Shown: piece after piece, positions 25,561 to 39,124 of the stretch
How positions within the stretch are numbered: the stretch's first letter is position 1
Layout: each line of letters opens with the position of its first letter
From: Paramecium octaurelia
Taxonomy: Eukaryota > Ciliophora > Oligohymenophorea > Peniculida > Parameciidae
Length of the DNA: 64,000 nucleotides
Direction of reading: 5' to 3'
Assembly (NCBI GenBank): GCA_905182995.1
Contig: CAJJDP010000090.1
Span: 359,143-423,142 of the forward strand
Notes under the pieces: generated by a model
Databases searched by the model: none
What the model saw: the letters and a program-made list of their open reading frames with translations, nothing else
Told to the model about the DNA's origin: nothing
Translations under genes and position numbers: made by a program

Positions 25561-27166
25561 ATACGATCTGAAAATATGTAACAACTCATTAGTTTGGAAA
25601 GACAATATTATCAAAAAAAACTAGAAGTAATGAGTAACTAATATGAAGCACTTAGGATTATGCATGGTATTCAGTTTATTCAGTTGATTGAAAGAAGGTT
25701 TCTTGTTCTTAATGAATACCATTTAGTGCCTCAATCATGTTCAGAAGAGCTCTTTCGTTGATATTACTGTAATAAGGATGAAAATAGGTGATCTTCCCTA
25801 AGTAAAACTTTTAAGATAAAAGTGTTGTAGAATAAACGTAGAGCTAAACTCATGGGAGAAGACGAGAGTTTCTAGGAGAAATAATCTTAATTCAATTTTT
25901 ATTTTATTAATATATCATGGATTTATGCAACAATGTAAATGTTAAGCTAGTAGCTCAAAGTAATTAGAAACTATATATATATAAGCCTTTAGTGGGAAAA
26001 GTTTGTGTTGTCCAAGAGATAAACATTGACATCTTTTCATCAATCTTACTTAGGAATAAATCAAATTTAGGAATTAAGCTTTCTAATTGATTTAAATAGG
26101 TAGCGTAATTTAACCCACATTTCCAAGAAAGTGTATGAAGCAGGTTTTGATTTATCAGTAATAAATCCTTCAAATATTATTGAAAAAAATTCACAGATTC
26201 TTAAACAATTTAAAAAATGAAATTTAGGTCTTTCTTAAATCATCAGATTGTTTCATAAGACAGCTGAGCCTTCTTGATAGGATCTTTATAGCGCTATAAT
26301 GTACTTCATTTGAAAAATCTATTTCGATTGCATTCTTAAAATGAAAATATTATTGAGTTAATTCAAGAAATTAATTACTATAAACCTTATTTCAACGTAA
26401 ATTGATATTCATTAGTATTAAATTAGATGCTTTAGACCATAAAATAGTTCTATCTATCTCTTATTTAATCAAGTATTTTTGAGTAAGTTGCTCTTAATCA
26501 TCTGAATTAAGATTATTGTCTGAGGCAAATAACGCCAATGCAAAAGAATTAATACGCACTCTAATATCAATGCTGAGTGTTAGATTGTTTGCCTTATTGA
26601 ATTAAAAAAAAGTTATGCTTAGTAAAACTCCTAAACAGTTCTTTACGCGATTATATATTAAGCACATCCACATCACCAATATCAATTTTATAGTTGTTCA
26701 GATTAACATAGACCCATTTTATTACATATAAATAATACAAGTATAATTATACTCTTATTGAGTCCTCCTTTTTTGTAAATTTACAAACGGCGTATTTAGA
26801 ATGGTCCTAAAAAGAAATATAATTTGAAAATATTGAAGTTCATCAAATATATTTGAACAACAATTATCAAACTGTACTTTTAATTATATCAAAAATATAT
26901 TCCTATTTGTCCATATAAATTAAAAAGTTGAAATAATTTTCTAATCATTTTATTCCATAATTACACTAATACCTATAAAGATGAAGGACAGAATTCTTTC
27001 AAAATATATATTAAAACCTTCCTTTGAAAAAACATTGTTTTCATTACATTTTTTTGGTATTTTTATACTAAGGTTTAAAAATGATGTGTATTAAATATTG
27101 ATGAGATATATATAAAGAAAAGTTCTATAAATTGAATTCGAGAATATTTTTTGCTATATAGAAGAG
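25561..27166. other. Spacer, no gene recognised
   Basis: AT-rich. A minus-strand frame at 25964-26173 reads somewhat like protein, but I cannot extend or identify it. Confidence 0.4.
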
Positions 27167-27826
27167 ATGACCAACTATTGGAAGCTAAGAGAGAAAATTA
27201 TTAAAATGAAGGAGAGCGCAGACTCAGCGGATCCAATAATAAAAAAGAGATCAAACCCAAGAAAGATCATATTTTAATGGGAACTCTCAGGAAATCGGGT
27301 AAAGAAATTTTGAAAAATTATTAACTTCACTGAAGACATAACAATTTAGTAGTAAGGTCTAAAAGGCTATTTAAAGTAAGATGAAATAGAAGGTAAAGAA
27401 ATTCAAATCTGTATTGAATAAGATTGAGTCGCATTCAAAAACATATTTAACAAACAAATTGATAACCAGCATGAGATTATTATACAATATAAAATTTAAT
27501 AAAGGACATTTGATATGATAAGAGACTCAGGAATAGATGATAATGAAGAGTTCCCAACTTGAATAATAAAGATAGTCAATCACTTGAGAGACTAAGAAGG
27601 AAAGGCACGGATTACCACTCATATTAGAGGTGGAAAGAAAAACTGCCTTATAATTTGAGACTAGAATGTACTTTTACATCTAATATCTTTTAATAAAGCG
27701 TACTTAGAGACTTTAATAAATAATACTAGCACCAGTAATGTTAGAGGCAGCAAAAGCTCATTAATGAAGAATTAAGGAAACTATGTAGTTGTTGTTTTAT
27801 ATTTTCATAAAGGGTATCTTAACTGA
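27167..27826 (+). pseudogene. 219-codon frame interrupted by four in-frame TGAs at Trp-like positions
   Basis: Starting at ATG 27167, one frame keeps protein character for 219 codons: MTNYWKLREKIIKMKESADS, IIFQWELSGNRVKKF, GLKGYLKQDEIEGKEIQICI, GKARITTHIRGGKKNCLII, NQGNYVVVVLYFHKGYLN. TGA occurs at 27311, 27425, 27560 and 27656, after KKF, EQD, FPT and LII, and ends the frame at 27824. Two TGG codons are also present. Spacing and context suit four Trp codons mutated TGG to TGA in a gene otherwise kept in frame. Family not recognised; a retroelement product is possible. Not translatable under the Paramecium code. Confidence 0.45.
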
Positions 27827-28069
27827 CTGAACACAATAAAAAACTTCAATTTCTTAAGACGTGACATAAATTTCAAAATCATAATGAATTAAGTCTTATA
27901 TCAATCTAGTTTGCTTTAATTCTATTGATATTCACTTTTAATTAATTTTGAAGATATTCATCATAAATTTCCTGTTGAAAAGTTATTATGAATTTAAAAA
28001 AACACTCATATCAATTTGTGTACTTATATTATTTTTTTTTTAATTTTAATTATAAATTATTTTAATCAA

Positions 28070-28942
28070 TCATTTTATTTTTTAAAGTATTTTTATAATT
28101 GCTAATCCAACAAACAAACCTGCTGCTCCAAAAATCATAACGTGACTAAACCCAATACTAATTAAACTCAATCCGATTTTAGCGGAAATTGCACAACTTG
28201 CTACTTAGATCGTTGTCTCAACTACATTAGAACGACATGAAATAGCTTAAGTTATATATGTTGAAAAAGATAAAACAGCTGGATTCCCACTGCTGAATAT
28301 ATTAGCCACTATTAAAATAGCAATCTTTGCAAAACATAACGTGGGTATAGAAACTATAGGGATGAAACCAAGAGCAGGCAATGATATCATCCCAGCTTAA
28401 AGAAGTCCTCCAAAAACCATACCCATAATAGTACTACTTCCTACAATAATTTTTTATTCTATTGGCAATTTTACAATTTCAATTTTTTCTATAAGTTCTG
28501 AGCACATATCATATAAATTATGTAGGGAAACTTAGTTATTAGTTATTCCTAGAGCAAATTATATCAATATTGATAATGATCTTATACACCTTTTAAATAT
28601 GCTTTCATCACCTTAATTCCATATAAAGTAGAGCTCTGCTAGTATTGCACCAGCTGATATAATTCCATTTATTAGAGGAATCAAATTAATTATAGATATA
28701 ATTGCAATGATTACTGCATTACCAAATATTTCCCAAACGCTTTATTTTTTAGAACAGCTAATGATTTCACAAATGATATCAGAATAGAACGATGGGTCTT
28801 TTGAATAAACCTATGCAATTTTAGTTATCTCTGACATATCAAAAGATTAATTCACAATATTTTAATAAGATTATTTTATCAACATTTTTGCTGTTTAAAG
28901 AAGACTTTCGATTTTAACTTTATCAGTTGCTGAATTATTCAT
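28070..28942 (-). CDS. Multi-pass membrane protein, unknown family
   Basis: An uninterrupted frame without introns runs from ATG (28940-28942) to TGA (28070-28072), 290 residues, with both TAA and TAG read as Gln. The first ~70 residues are hydrophilic and helical (MNNSATDKVKIESLLQTAKM). Hydrophobic stretches follow: ~70-110 (NAVIIAIISIINLIPLINGI), ~125-135, ~165-220 (VFGGLLQAGMISLPALGF..., LCFAKIAILIVANIF) and ~255-287 (GLSLISIGFSHVMIFGAAGL), about six to seven membrane passes with Gly/Ala-rich helices. The protein ends KILQKIK. No signal peptide. I do not recognise the family; a membrane or organelle role is inferred only from hydrophobicity. It is the cleanest small gene in the window. Confidence 0.8.
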
Positions 28943-29734
28943 ATCCAATAGATACGTATTAATATATTATTTGACATAATTTACATAATGAATACAGGAA
29001 TTGCTAACCAAATTATATTTCTGGTTCTAAGAAGATTAATCAAATATTTCTTGAACAATAAACACTTTGTTAAACTATTCTTATTGATATATTTCGTGTT
29101 ATTAATAATGAACTTTATCTTCATCAGTAATAGTAGTAGAAGTGAATCCATCTTATAAGTTGTGCAATATATATTAACCATTCTCTTCTGTTTTTAAAAT
29201 TATTGCATAATGAAGTTTAAAAGAATTGGAAAACAGCTTTTTTATCCATTTTAATTTTCCCTTTTTTTGACCTGCTAGTTATAAAGATGATGATTCTAAG
29301 GGTCTTTTAACAACCTCAATTGTTAATATTCTTTGAGAAAGTTATTATTCACTCAGTTAGTTACACATTGATTCAAATGATATCAATTAAAAGACATTTT
29401 TTAATAAATATATGCTCATATTCTATTTTAAAATATAATAGAATTATATGAATATAATATAAAACTATTAAAAGATATAATTTATGGTAATCTAAATATT
29501 GGTTCGATAGGAAAAAAATTGTATTTACAGATAATAATAACAAGTAATCATTAACAGCCTAAAATTACAAATGGGATTTTTAATTTCTTAAAACACATTG
29601 GTAATATTTATCAATACAAATTTAGTGTTGAGCATTATGTTAATTTATTTAAATAGATTGAGTTTGCAATTCAAAATTATAGCTTATTTTTACTTTCTTT
29701 TAATTTAATTTAGCCTTAGAATATAAAGGCATCG
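28943..29734. other. Spacer, no gene recognised
   Basis: AT-rich. The upstream region of the membrane-protein gene lies here; no defined promoter element seen. Confidence 0.45.
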
Positions 29735-31140
29735 TATAATTTATATAATCAACCATACCAAAATTTTAGTTTCTTTATTTTAAAAGGTAGCTTAAATGAG
29801 AACGTTGTTAGGGAATTATTTTCTTAATGATTACCAACTGTTTTATTCCATATTGCAAAATATATGCCGAAGGTAAATCATGAGCATATGTATCAATTAC
29901 TGCTATTCAATTTCCTTCGATTTAGATAAATGTCAATATACCATTTCAATTCAAACAATTAATGATTGAGGATAATATAAAAGAGATGTGAAGCCAACAC
30001 TTGATTTTAATAAATTGCCTTTATTATATTTATTTTTCCAATTTGTCTAGATAATAAATTTAGTATTTGCACTATATATTTTTGATAAATAGGGTATCCT
30101 TCTCAAAATTGGCTGCTATTTATAAAATAGTCAGGAAATGTTTAATTTTTAGTGCTTGCTCGTAACATAGATGATGACTAACATTGAATGATATAAAAAG
30201 GGCATTGAGCAAGGGCTGTAATCATCACATATACTGCAAAAGAATGGACAATAAAATTCAGAAACTCTAGATACACATTAATTAGCAGTAGTAATACATT
30301 CCTAACAGGAATCACTGTAAGTATGATATGGAACCTCTCGTGAGTTATAAACTGGGGCTAGATTGGTGAAATTAAAAGAATTCATCTATGTAGTACTGAT
30401 AATAGGGAAACAGGTGCATCTATTTTACATGCGCTGACATATAGGTACCCATAATATTCTGAAAAACAAGAGTAACACAAATAATACATTTTTCTTGTAA
30501 CATAATTTGAATGATTAAGCAACTCAATTTTGGCCAAAAGATTGTAAATTTAGTTCATGCAAATTCTTTTCAAAGTTTGATCATAATTTTAATATTCTTG
30601 AAGATAAGATTGGTAGGAGGCAACTTCTGCATTTAAGGTTTAATCTCCTAAGTAAATTACACTGTCAACATCGACTTAAGTGAAACTTCATTGTTTACAT
30701 AGGTAGTTATAAAAATTATAACCAACTTTTTTACTTTTTGTAAAAATATGCTTCAGATTTAAGATCGTATTTTAAGTGCATTGTAAATCTCCAGAATCAT
30801 AATCATAGCCTACAGAAGATGAATCAAAAATGATATAATTCACTGCATTTATTACTACCTACAAGAAAACTAATGGTCTTGCTCAAGCCCATATTAGAAA
30901 GAGAAACAGTTTAAAGGAGTCATTATAATTACAAGAAAAAATAATGGCATTCTTGGTTTATTCTAACATAATGGAGTAAGTGATTTTATCTTTTCTCATA
31001 ACCACCCATGTGCCAATAACTAACAAAAGCTGTAAAGGCTTCTGTACTGTTGAGCATGCAATAAATTTTTCCTTTGAGAGAAAATAACTCTTTGTCTCCC
31101 CTAGATAGATTGAGTTTACATATAAGATTTGCAAAATGTC
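29735..31140 (-). pseudogene. Decayed cysteine-rich secreted protein gene
   Basis: On the minus strand one frame continues through NYIIFDSSSVGYDYDSGDLQ (about 30840), VDVDSVIYLGDQTLNAEVAS and YVTRKMYYLCYSCFSEYYG. A 29-nt intron (30420-30448) follows, then CTCFPIISTT, REVPYHTYSDSCQECITTAN and EFYCPFFCSICDDYSPC. TGA codons interrupt the same frame at 30883-30885, 30688-30690 and 30131-30133, and further protein-like sequence follows the last of them. The cysteine spacing and overall plan match the family of the genes at 1-1447 and 39125-43692. I infer a recently inactivated copy, since the frame is mostly kept and the intron still fits. Confidence 0.55.
30420..30448 (-). other. 29-nt intron in the decayed cysteine-rich gene
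   Basis: Starts GTACCTATATG and ends AAAATAG on the minus strand. Removing it joins SCFSEYYG to CTCFPIISTT in frame and preserves the cysteine pattern. Confidence 0.65.
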
Positions 31141-32871
31141 ATTTATATATGTACTATTTTACAATTGAATTAAGAATTATGGCTGGAGACTCAACCATTT
31201 AGTAATTATCTAAATTGGAGTATGATAAAGCAAAAAAACTAAAACGGGATAGATAATGGCATCACCACATTCACTTTTTTACAAGAAGAGCCGAGATACG
31301 ATATCATTCGGATAACTATAATAGGTCACTTTATTAAAATCTCAAAAAAAAAGTTAAATGAGAACACCCGATTTTCATACATTCAAAGCCAATTTATCAG
31401 TCAACAACATTAATTTGATAGAAATCTTTTACATGATATCTAATCAAATATCCACTCTAGATATAATTGAATAGATTTGATTTATGAGAAATCTTAAAAC
31501 TCAAATAGTTTTTGACTGATTTTAGGAAAAAACTTCGGAAACAAATAATGGTAAATTTTGCTTGGATTCTATTAAAATATATGAGTATACATTGTTCCCT
31601 GAAATTATTTTCAATAAAAAATTCTCATATATATATATATATTTTACTAATATAAGATCAAATAAAACATTAATTAAAGAACATCAAATCTCTAGAAATA
31701 TTTCCGATATTATTAATTAGTCTCAATTGATATTTGTAAGATATTTCATTTCATAAGCATTTGGATACTTTACCTTTTAAGATTAAAGATTAACAAGAAA
31801 TACTAATTAATTCGTGTATTCTTTAGCAACCTAATTTATTTATGATCAAATTATAAAAATTGATAACTTGTTCAAATTTAGGGGAATAAATATATGAAAA
31901 TCATAACAAATCATATAAATTAATTTTTGCAATTTAAATTAGTTGAATGAATCAATAAACATCTTTATATGAATATCAAAATACTTGAGTGTATCATTAA
32001 TCCTAAAGGCGGAGAAAATCTTTTTTTATTCTCAAATATAGAGCCTTGGATGTTGGCCAGACCTAATCTCTTCCACTCATTTTGTCCTCATTTATGCTAT
32101 TGTGAAATATAATTTAAACCTCAAATCAGTTCCTTTTAGTTTAATTACTAACAATTTATGCAAATGATAATTAAGATTGTGGAGTTTCAATAAGAATATT
32201 TGAATGAAAAAAATAATATATTTCTTTCTGCTTTATTATTATTATTAATGAATAAAGCGGCAATATAAATTTGTATTATGAATAACAAAAGATTTTACGA
32301 AGTTAAAAATTTCAGACATTCAAAAATTTCACAAATGCTCTTTCTGCTAATATTTGGTTCCTTTAGAACTCAAATATTTCTCCACGACTTTTCATGTCAT
32401 GTCATTTTCTAATCGATTTCACATAATTTCAATAGATAAACTTCATCTATAAAATCATAACTAAATAAATTCAATCAATCCTATGTTCTTACTAAAGTAG
32501 AGTAATTTTTCTGATTTCAACCTCAAATTCCCAAAAAATTACAATTCTAATCAACAGTAAAAATATTTTAACGAGCTAGATAATATGAGCGACAAGAATT
32601 AAATATTCTATTGTGTATTTATCTAAATATAATAGGCCTCACATATAGTATATAAAGAAGTAATTATATTTTGCATGCACCCTAAAACAAAATTTATTTT
32701 TCACTTATCAAATGAAATTTCTGTTTTTGAGCAAGATCCAGAATATTAAACAAAAATTTTCATAATTATTTGATAACAAGATTATATATGTGCTTATTTT
32801 GTATTTGAATCTCTATTGAGAGCATTTAAGAGGTTTATACTATATTAATTAATTTTAAAATTAAATTAAAA
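31141..32871. other. Spacer, no gene recognised
   Basis: AT-rich, with a short (AT)n run at about 31627-31643. Nothing supportable. Confidence 0.45.
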
Positions 32872-34130
32872 ATGATAGAAAAAGAGGAAGAACTTGTATG
32901 CTCAATGAATAATAAAATTGCAATTTATATGGTTGTTTGCGATAAAAGTAAAGAGAAGAAAAAAGACTCTTATGCACTAAATGTATGGATAATTTAGAAT
33001 CTAATTTAAATAATGTACTGAGTTTTTAAAAGTTGTTTCAATAATTGAAGAAAATCAAAAAAGGTAGAAGTAGTGGAATAAGCTATTATGGTGAATATCA
33101 ACTAGATCACTGAACTTTAGAAAACATTATATTTATTAAAATCAGATATTTTCAAATTATTAGATTAAATTATTGGTAATAAAAATGAATGGATCAAATG
33201 TTTATAATAAATGTAAATTATAGTTTTTTTGAGGAACTGGATAAACTAATTAATCAAATGTATATTGGAGAATTTGATTACAAACTTTTAATTACTTAAT
33301 TAACACAATTAACAAGTCTCAAAGCCAAAAAGTAATTCTAAAGTTAAATGATTTCAAATAATTTGAATCGATTAAAAAGTGTGAATAATTATTAACAAAT
33401 TTAGACACTATCCATTAACAACCAAGCTTAATTAAAAAAAGTGACATAATTTAAGTATAATCACTTAATGAAAATGTTATATTAAATACACTAAGGTTGA
33501 ATTTAAATTAATTGATGATTTCAATAAATAAATAAACTTCTTTAATGCAATAGTTTTCAATAACACTGGATCAATTATGATATCTACCGATGGGATTGGT
33601 ATTATGGTTTGGAATTTATCCAAAGAAAATTACAATTATCAACTCGATTACAGATGCATTAAGGTTATGTTTAATGTTTAGTGCATAGCAAAAAAAATAA
33701 TTGCTATATTTCTGGAGGTTGGGATAAATCAATCATTGCTGGAAATAAATTAATTAGAATGAATGGTAATCGTCAAAACCATATGGATAACATAATGGCT
33801 TAGTTTCTTGTTTAATATTAAATAAGCAAGAGGATCAATTCATATCAGGTGGTTTGATAATTCGATTAGAATCTGGAATGTGGATTTAATAAAAAATGAT
33901 CTAACCTACCTTTATATTTTTAATGGTTTTCTATTTGATTTACTTGTGATAAATTAATCACTAACATATAATTTTCTCAATACTCTCAATAATTTCGTTG
34001 ATAATGATGTCTGATATTTTATTTATATTATTAAACAAAATCCTCCTAAATTAGCTGGTAAATTGAATTTAGTCTATCTTAAAAGAGTATAAATATTTCA
34101 AAAATCATTGAGATTTATAATGTAGAATAA
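32872..34130 (+). pseudogene. WD40-repeat protein pseudogene with N-terminal zinc-binding-like part
   Basis: ATG at 32872 opens MIEKEEELVCSMNNKIAIYM. After a frame change RLLCTKCMDNLESNLNNVL gives a second cysteine pair, so the N-terminus recalls a small zinc-binding module. A helical middle part follows (ELDKLINQMYIGEFDYKLLI). WD40 blades are then clear but in different frames: FNNTGSIMISTDGIGIMVWN, CYISGGWDKSIIA, and FDNSIRIWNVDLIKNDL. One lost T in GGTGGTTTGATAAT breaks the second blade. At least three frame changes lack introns, so this is a pseudogene. WD40 proteins serve as binding platforms; the partner is unknown. Confidence 0.7.
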
Positions 34131-34379
34131 AAAAACATAAAATATTTTAGTTTTTAATTGTTGTACAAGATATGAATTAATTATGCGTTATTTAGATGAG
34201 CAGAAAGTGGTAAATTGAAAGAAATGGAAGATTATTAAATTATTAAAACCACTATTTGAAATAAGAAATTTTTTGGCAAAAAAAATTGAATTAGAATTCT
34301 TCCTAGTCACAATTTATTTACTTAATTCATTATGATTTCTTATGAAAATTGGAATAATTATTTTCTTGAACTTATATGA

Positions 34380-35290
34380 GATACAAAGTGGAATATATGC
34401 TAAGACTAATGTGAAGATTGAAGTATTTGTTAATGAAGAGTTAAATAACGAAAACTACATTCTCTTTTGGAGGATGGATTTAAATTTTAAATTCTGAACT
34501 TTTTGGAGATGTACTCTTAAAAATAAATAAACAAATTATGCTTCAAATTTACGATCCAATTTTCTAATTACGAAAGTAGTCTCAACTTGTTAATTAAGGG
34601 AATGCAATTAAAACCTAATATAAAATCTATAATTCTAATTATTAATATTAATAATTAAATTTACTTATAAATTAAATGAGTCAACTTTTGAAGAAAGAAG
34701 ATATTAGATATCGTCTTCATATTGAACTACTTAATTAACTTGAAGTTGATATAATTTTCTAGGTTTCCTTCATACTTTTTTTGGTAAAATTAAGATTAGA
34801 ATTGTAATAAAGACCTATATTTCCTTAAAATTTATGACCTAATAGAAAAATAAGAAAACAAACTGGAAATGCTGAACCGAAATTTATTTCAATTATTTCA
34901 CCTAATATAATTAGTATATGAATATCTAAGGAATATCAGAATTTCCAAAAGCAAGTAGACAATAAACAAGAAATGTTATGAAAACTAAAGATAATAAGAT
35001 CATAATATGATACTTACCAAAAAGAAAATTTTTTTCTAAAAGAAACTGGAGAGAATGAAAGTAAATCGTTTGTCGAGCAAAACAGATATTAAATTAGAAG
35101 TGCTGAGATTGATTGGATTTAGTGTATGAGTTCACCTCGAATCTTTAAGTATTAAATCACTTCTAAAATCAATGTAGGATTATGGGGAAATATGAACTAA
35201 TAACTTAAATTTATTCCTGTGATGAGGGATGTATCAAAGAAACTGTAGTAAAGAAGTTGGGATGTTAATTAAAAAAAAAATTATTCTTGA
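34380..35290 (+). pseudogene. Decayed coiled-coil protein gene
   Basis: Plus-strand pieces: KTNVKIEVFVNEELNNENYI (about 34400), MSQLLKKEDIRYRLHIELLN from ATG 34676, DLIEKQENKLEMLNRNLFQL (about 34840), and a last frame RSAEIDWIQCMSSPRIFKYQ to SKKLQQRSWDVNQKKNYS ending at TGA 35288-35290. These are helical with heptad-like Leu spacing. Frames change without clear introns. It may be unrelated to the WD40 relic upstream. Family unknown. Confidence 0.4.
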
Positions 35291-36764
35291 TTTTCTTTTT
35301 TGATTTTTAACCCTCAGTTTAGAAAATAATTGTGAACAATACAACTTTAGCGTTAACATTGTTGCCAATCATTTAGAATATATTTTTAAGAAATGTGTTT
35401 ATAATCTATACTCATATCATATACAAATGTCTTGCACAAACTAATAAATCGTTTATAAATATCAAGCATTTACAATCTTATATCAATAAAAAATAATTGG
35501 TTTGATTTTAATCAAAAGAGTTATCTTTGTCTAAATTAAAATTGAGTTTATTATTGATAAAAGTAAGTTGATTAAATTAGGGAAATGAATAACTCAATTT
35601 AAGATTTCATACTTAGTAAGATTAGACATTCAATTATTTTGAGATTAGTTAATTCTTATATCTACATCTGTTGAATCATAAATTATGCGTATCTTAGCAC
35701 TAAAAGAATCATGATGATAATATAGAGAACATTTCAGTTCATCAAAAATATCTCTTTAATGTGTAACGATTTGTTAGATAAAAATTGAAATGAAACTAAG
35801 TTTTCTCAATCGCTTATTCAAATGGTACTCCATTAATGATTTTATCAATTTAAATTATCATAATATTGATTAGACTGTTTTGTATATTTTAATTATTTAA
35901 TATTATAACATAATATTCTAACTTTAATTTCATTGTTTTCATTTTGTATCTCATTCAACATAGGATTAGGAATTCTTATCAAAACTAAGTCAGCCAATTT
36001 TTCAAAGATGGAATTGACTTTTTCTTAAAATTCTTGAAACAAATATTTTTATTGTTAGAATTTTCATTTTTTCAGTAACTATAATCAATATTATGAATAA
36101 TTGTTATTATAGATAGGATTTATACTCATAGATTATTAATTTATTGATTTACTCTAATTTCCACTGAAAATTAAAAATTATTGAATTTTCTTTTTTGAAT
36201 TAGTGTCTTTGTTTTATCATAATACTATTTAAAATTTTTATTCTTTATAATTTTTAGTGTTTAGGTGCATTTCGAACATAAATTGATGCAGGAAATAGGA
36301 AACAATACACAAATGCATATAATTTTGTTCTAGAGCTCTATAATAACAGAGATTATCATCAAATAAAATCCTTAATCAAAATCTGATGTAGAAAGTGCAA
36401 ATATAACCAATTATCCTGTTTCATCTGATATTTAATAGATTGATGAATACTGCTGTAATTAAAATTGCAATATAAAATAAATATCGATATTGCATAATCC
36501 AAATATTATTCAATTCATTGTATTTTTACTTTACATAGTAGTTAAGTATTTTCAAACAACATTTGAGTAAATAAACTACTATTTACTAATCGGTCGTATG
36601 GAAGAATTAAATTAGTAAATAGAATTACGGAGTTCTTAATAATTTAAAAAATACTCGTTAAATTTTTAATGATGATAATTAATATAAGCAATAGAATAAT
36701 TTATTTAATTCTATTTTATCATCTCCTCTTCAATAAGTACTATTTTATTGTGATAAATAATTTA
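35291..36764. other. Spacer, no gene recognised
   Basis: AT-rich; nothing supportable. Confidence 0.45.
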
Positions 36765-38011
36765 ATGAGTGGATCTCAAGGAATCATAAATATTGCTAGC
36801 AACGAAAATGCCAAATAACAATTTTTAAATTATCAACAGAATGGTAATTAGCATTATCAACAATATTAATAACTACAATAATAAATTTAGAAGAAGGAAA
36901 AGCCATAATGTTGTACTATGTCTATTAAGTCTTTTAAAATTTTCTTAATCTTCTTTATTCATTATAAGCTGTTAAAGAATATTTCAAAAGTCAAGAAAAT
37001 ATTTTGGTTAAAATTTTTGAAATAAACTATTAACACAAATGAATCTCTCAAATTCCATAAATCACGATTTATAATTGACTTCAAAAGATCCTAATTTAAG
37101 ATAACTTTTAATAAAAACTAAACAAAAATTACAAAGTGAAATCAGACAAGCGTGCCCTTAATAATTTGAAAATGAAATAAATTATTATGAGAAATATTGC
37201 TTAGATGAACAAGTAGTTATAAATAGAATAGAATTAAATCCTCCTAAATAAAAATAAATTTTAATGAGGGGATTTTATAATAAATTTTTGCCATCAATTC
37301 AAGCTGTTGACAATAAAGACAAACCAAAATATATTAAATACCATCAATTAAAGATATAAAAATAATGCTCAGTAAATAATTTTTATATCATAGAAAATAC
37401 AAAGAATAAACAAACATGAAACTGAAGAAGCAATACCCTTAGAAATGATAATTAATTTAATATTAATAATTGTTAATAATAAGTTATACATTTAATTTCC
37501 TTCTCAAAGTAGATTATTACTTAAACATCATCATGTCCATAGGTAATAGGTAATGCAAAAATAAATAAATACAGTTAGACCCTTTTGGTCCATAAAGGAT
37601 TAAAAAATACCCAACATTTTATAAAAATAAGTAATTTCTTTTTTAAATAAGTTAGTTAAAATTTAAGACTTCAAACCATTATTAATGCTCTAGCAATTAT
37701 ATAAAAAAGGAAGAATGCAAAATGGACACTTCTTGTGTAAGCAAATAGATTACTTTATTTTTCTATAATCCTTTTTCCAGGACATCAATGATCTTTTTTA
37801 TCTTCCTTATAGTAAAGTTCCTTATTCGAATTCTATAGAGCATATCGTTTTCGAGTTGCAATATGATGATCGAACCAAGAGTAAAAGATATTACTATCAA
37901 TCTGATGAATTAAAATTTAATAACATTCAAATGAAAACAACTATTTTGAAAATCTAATAATTTTATTTCTATTTTATTGAATAATGCTCGTTTAAATTGT
38001 ATAATTCATGA
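36765..38011 (+). pseudogene. Decayed large protein gene, unrecognised
   Basis: ATG at 36765 begins MSGSQGIINIASNENAKQQF with a Gln-rich stretch. Strongly protein-like runs then follow in shifted frames: INLEEGKAIMLYYVYQVFQN to QENILVKIFEINYQ; LTSKDPNLRQLLIKTKQKLQ to QILMRGFYNKFLPSIQAVDN; and a ~200-codon open frame from HETEEAIPLEMIINLILIIV to HIVFELQYDDRTKSKRYYYQ, ending TGA 38009-38011. The long last frame would be unlikely by chance. The shifts near 36850, 37060 and 37415 have no matching introns. The gene looks recently broken. Family not recognised. Confidence 0.5.
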
Positions 38012-39124
38012 AGCGATATTATTTTAATTACTTAAAATGATATGAATTTGATTAATAAAATTAAGTAAAATTGAATAATCGTATTTTGATATTTATGAAA
38101 TTGCCAATTGAACAAGCAATCAATTACTAATGTAATAAAATTAATAAATTATGAGTAAAATGAAGCAGATAAACTTATTATTTTTAGTGAGTAAAAATAA
38201 TTTTCATTATTGAGATTTAAGTTAATAAACTATTGCTAAAAATACATTATCATACTGAGAAACAAAAGGATTATAAAAATTTTATCAAAAGCATACAAAT
38301 GGTTCTATGTGGTTCTTTTCCTTTGTGCTTGATCGATGTTCAAATTGAAATTGAAGTTCTAGTTAATCTCTCAAATCAATATTGATGATTCATAAATATA
38401 AAAGTTTTATTTAGATTAATTTTTATTCCTTTGTTATAATTTTTAATGATTGATCTTTTTGTAGATCTCAAATTCTTCTTCAGACTTTATTAATTCATCC
38501 CTTTTTCCTTAATGCATTGAGTTTTATCTCACACTCCATTTCTATAAATATAAATTATTACATATGGAATAAACATTATATTTATATATTTAAACTAATA
38601 TTTCTTTGTAGTTCTGCTTTCCATCTGATATTACTCATATTTCTTTAATAATCTTTTCAGATTAATTTAAATAACTAAACCTTTGAATGTACTACATTTT
38701 AATTTTTCAAAATTGAAAGAACAAATACCAACCATAATAAGATCCTAGTTCTAGCAAAGTTTCAATATTAATCAAGCCTAAATAAGTGCAAACTTATTAT
38801 TTTTTAAGATATTTAGTATAATTCTGAACGCATAAGTAAAATTAATACTTTTTTATAAATATTTTCAGTATTTCACCTAATTAGATTATTTTTTAACCCA
38901 TCAATTTAAATTGTTAAATATCTCTAATTGCCATCTGTTCAATCTTATCATAATAAAATATTTCATATTTTCAATAATAAAATAATAATTTAGAATTAGA
39001 TTTCAATTCTAATAAACAACAACATGGTTATCATTTTTAGAAAAATTTGAAATAAAATTCATTGAGAAGTAATTTAAACGCAGAATTTGAAATCTAAAAT
39101 TGAATTGAATAATTAAATATTATT
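38012..39124. other. Spacer, no gene recognised
   Basis: AT-rich; nothing supportable. It separates two genes that converge here (plus-strand relic upstream, minus-strand receptor-like gene downstream). Confidence 0.45.

Noticed and set aside
28981..29181. Minus-strand 66-codon frame upstream of the membrane protein
   Set aside because: Low-complexity Leu/Ile/Asn composition, and no link to the downstream start.
30131..30885. In-frame TGAs read as selenocysteine in the cysteine-rich relic
   Set aside because: Three TGAs in contexts without any selenoprotein motif, and further damage downstream; decay is simpler.
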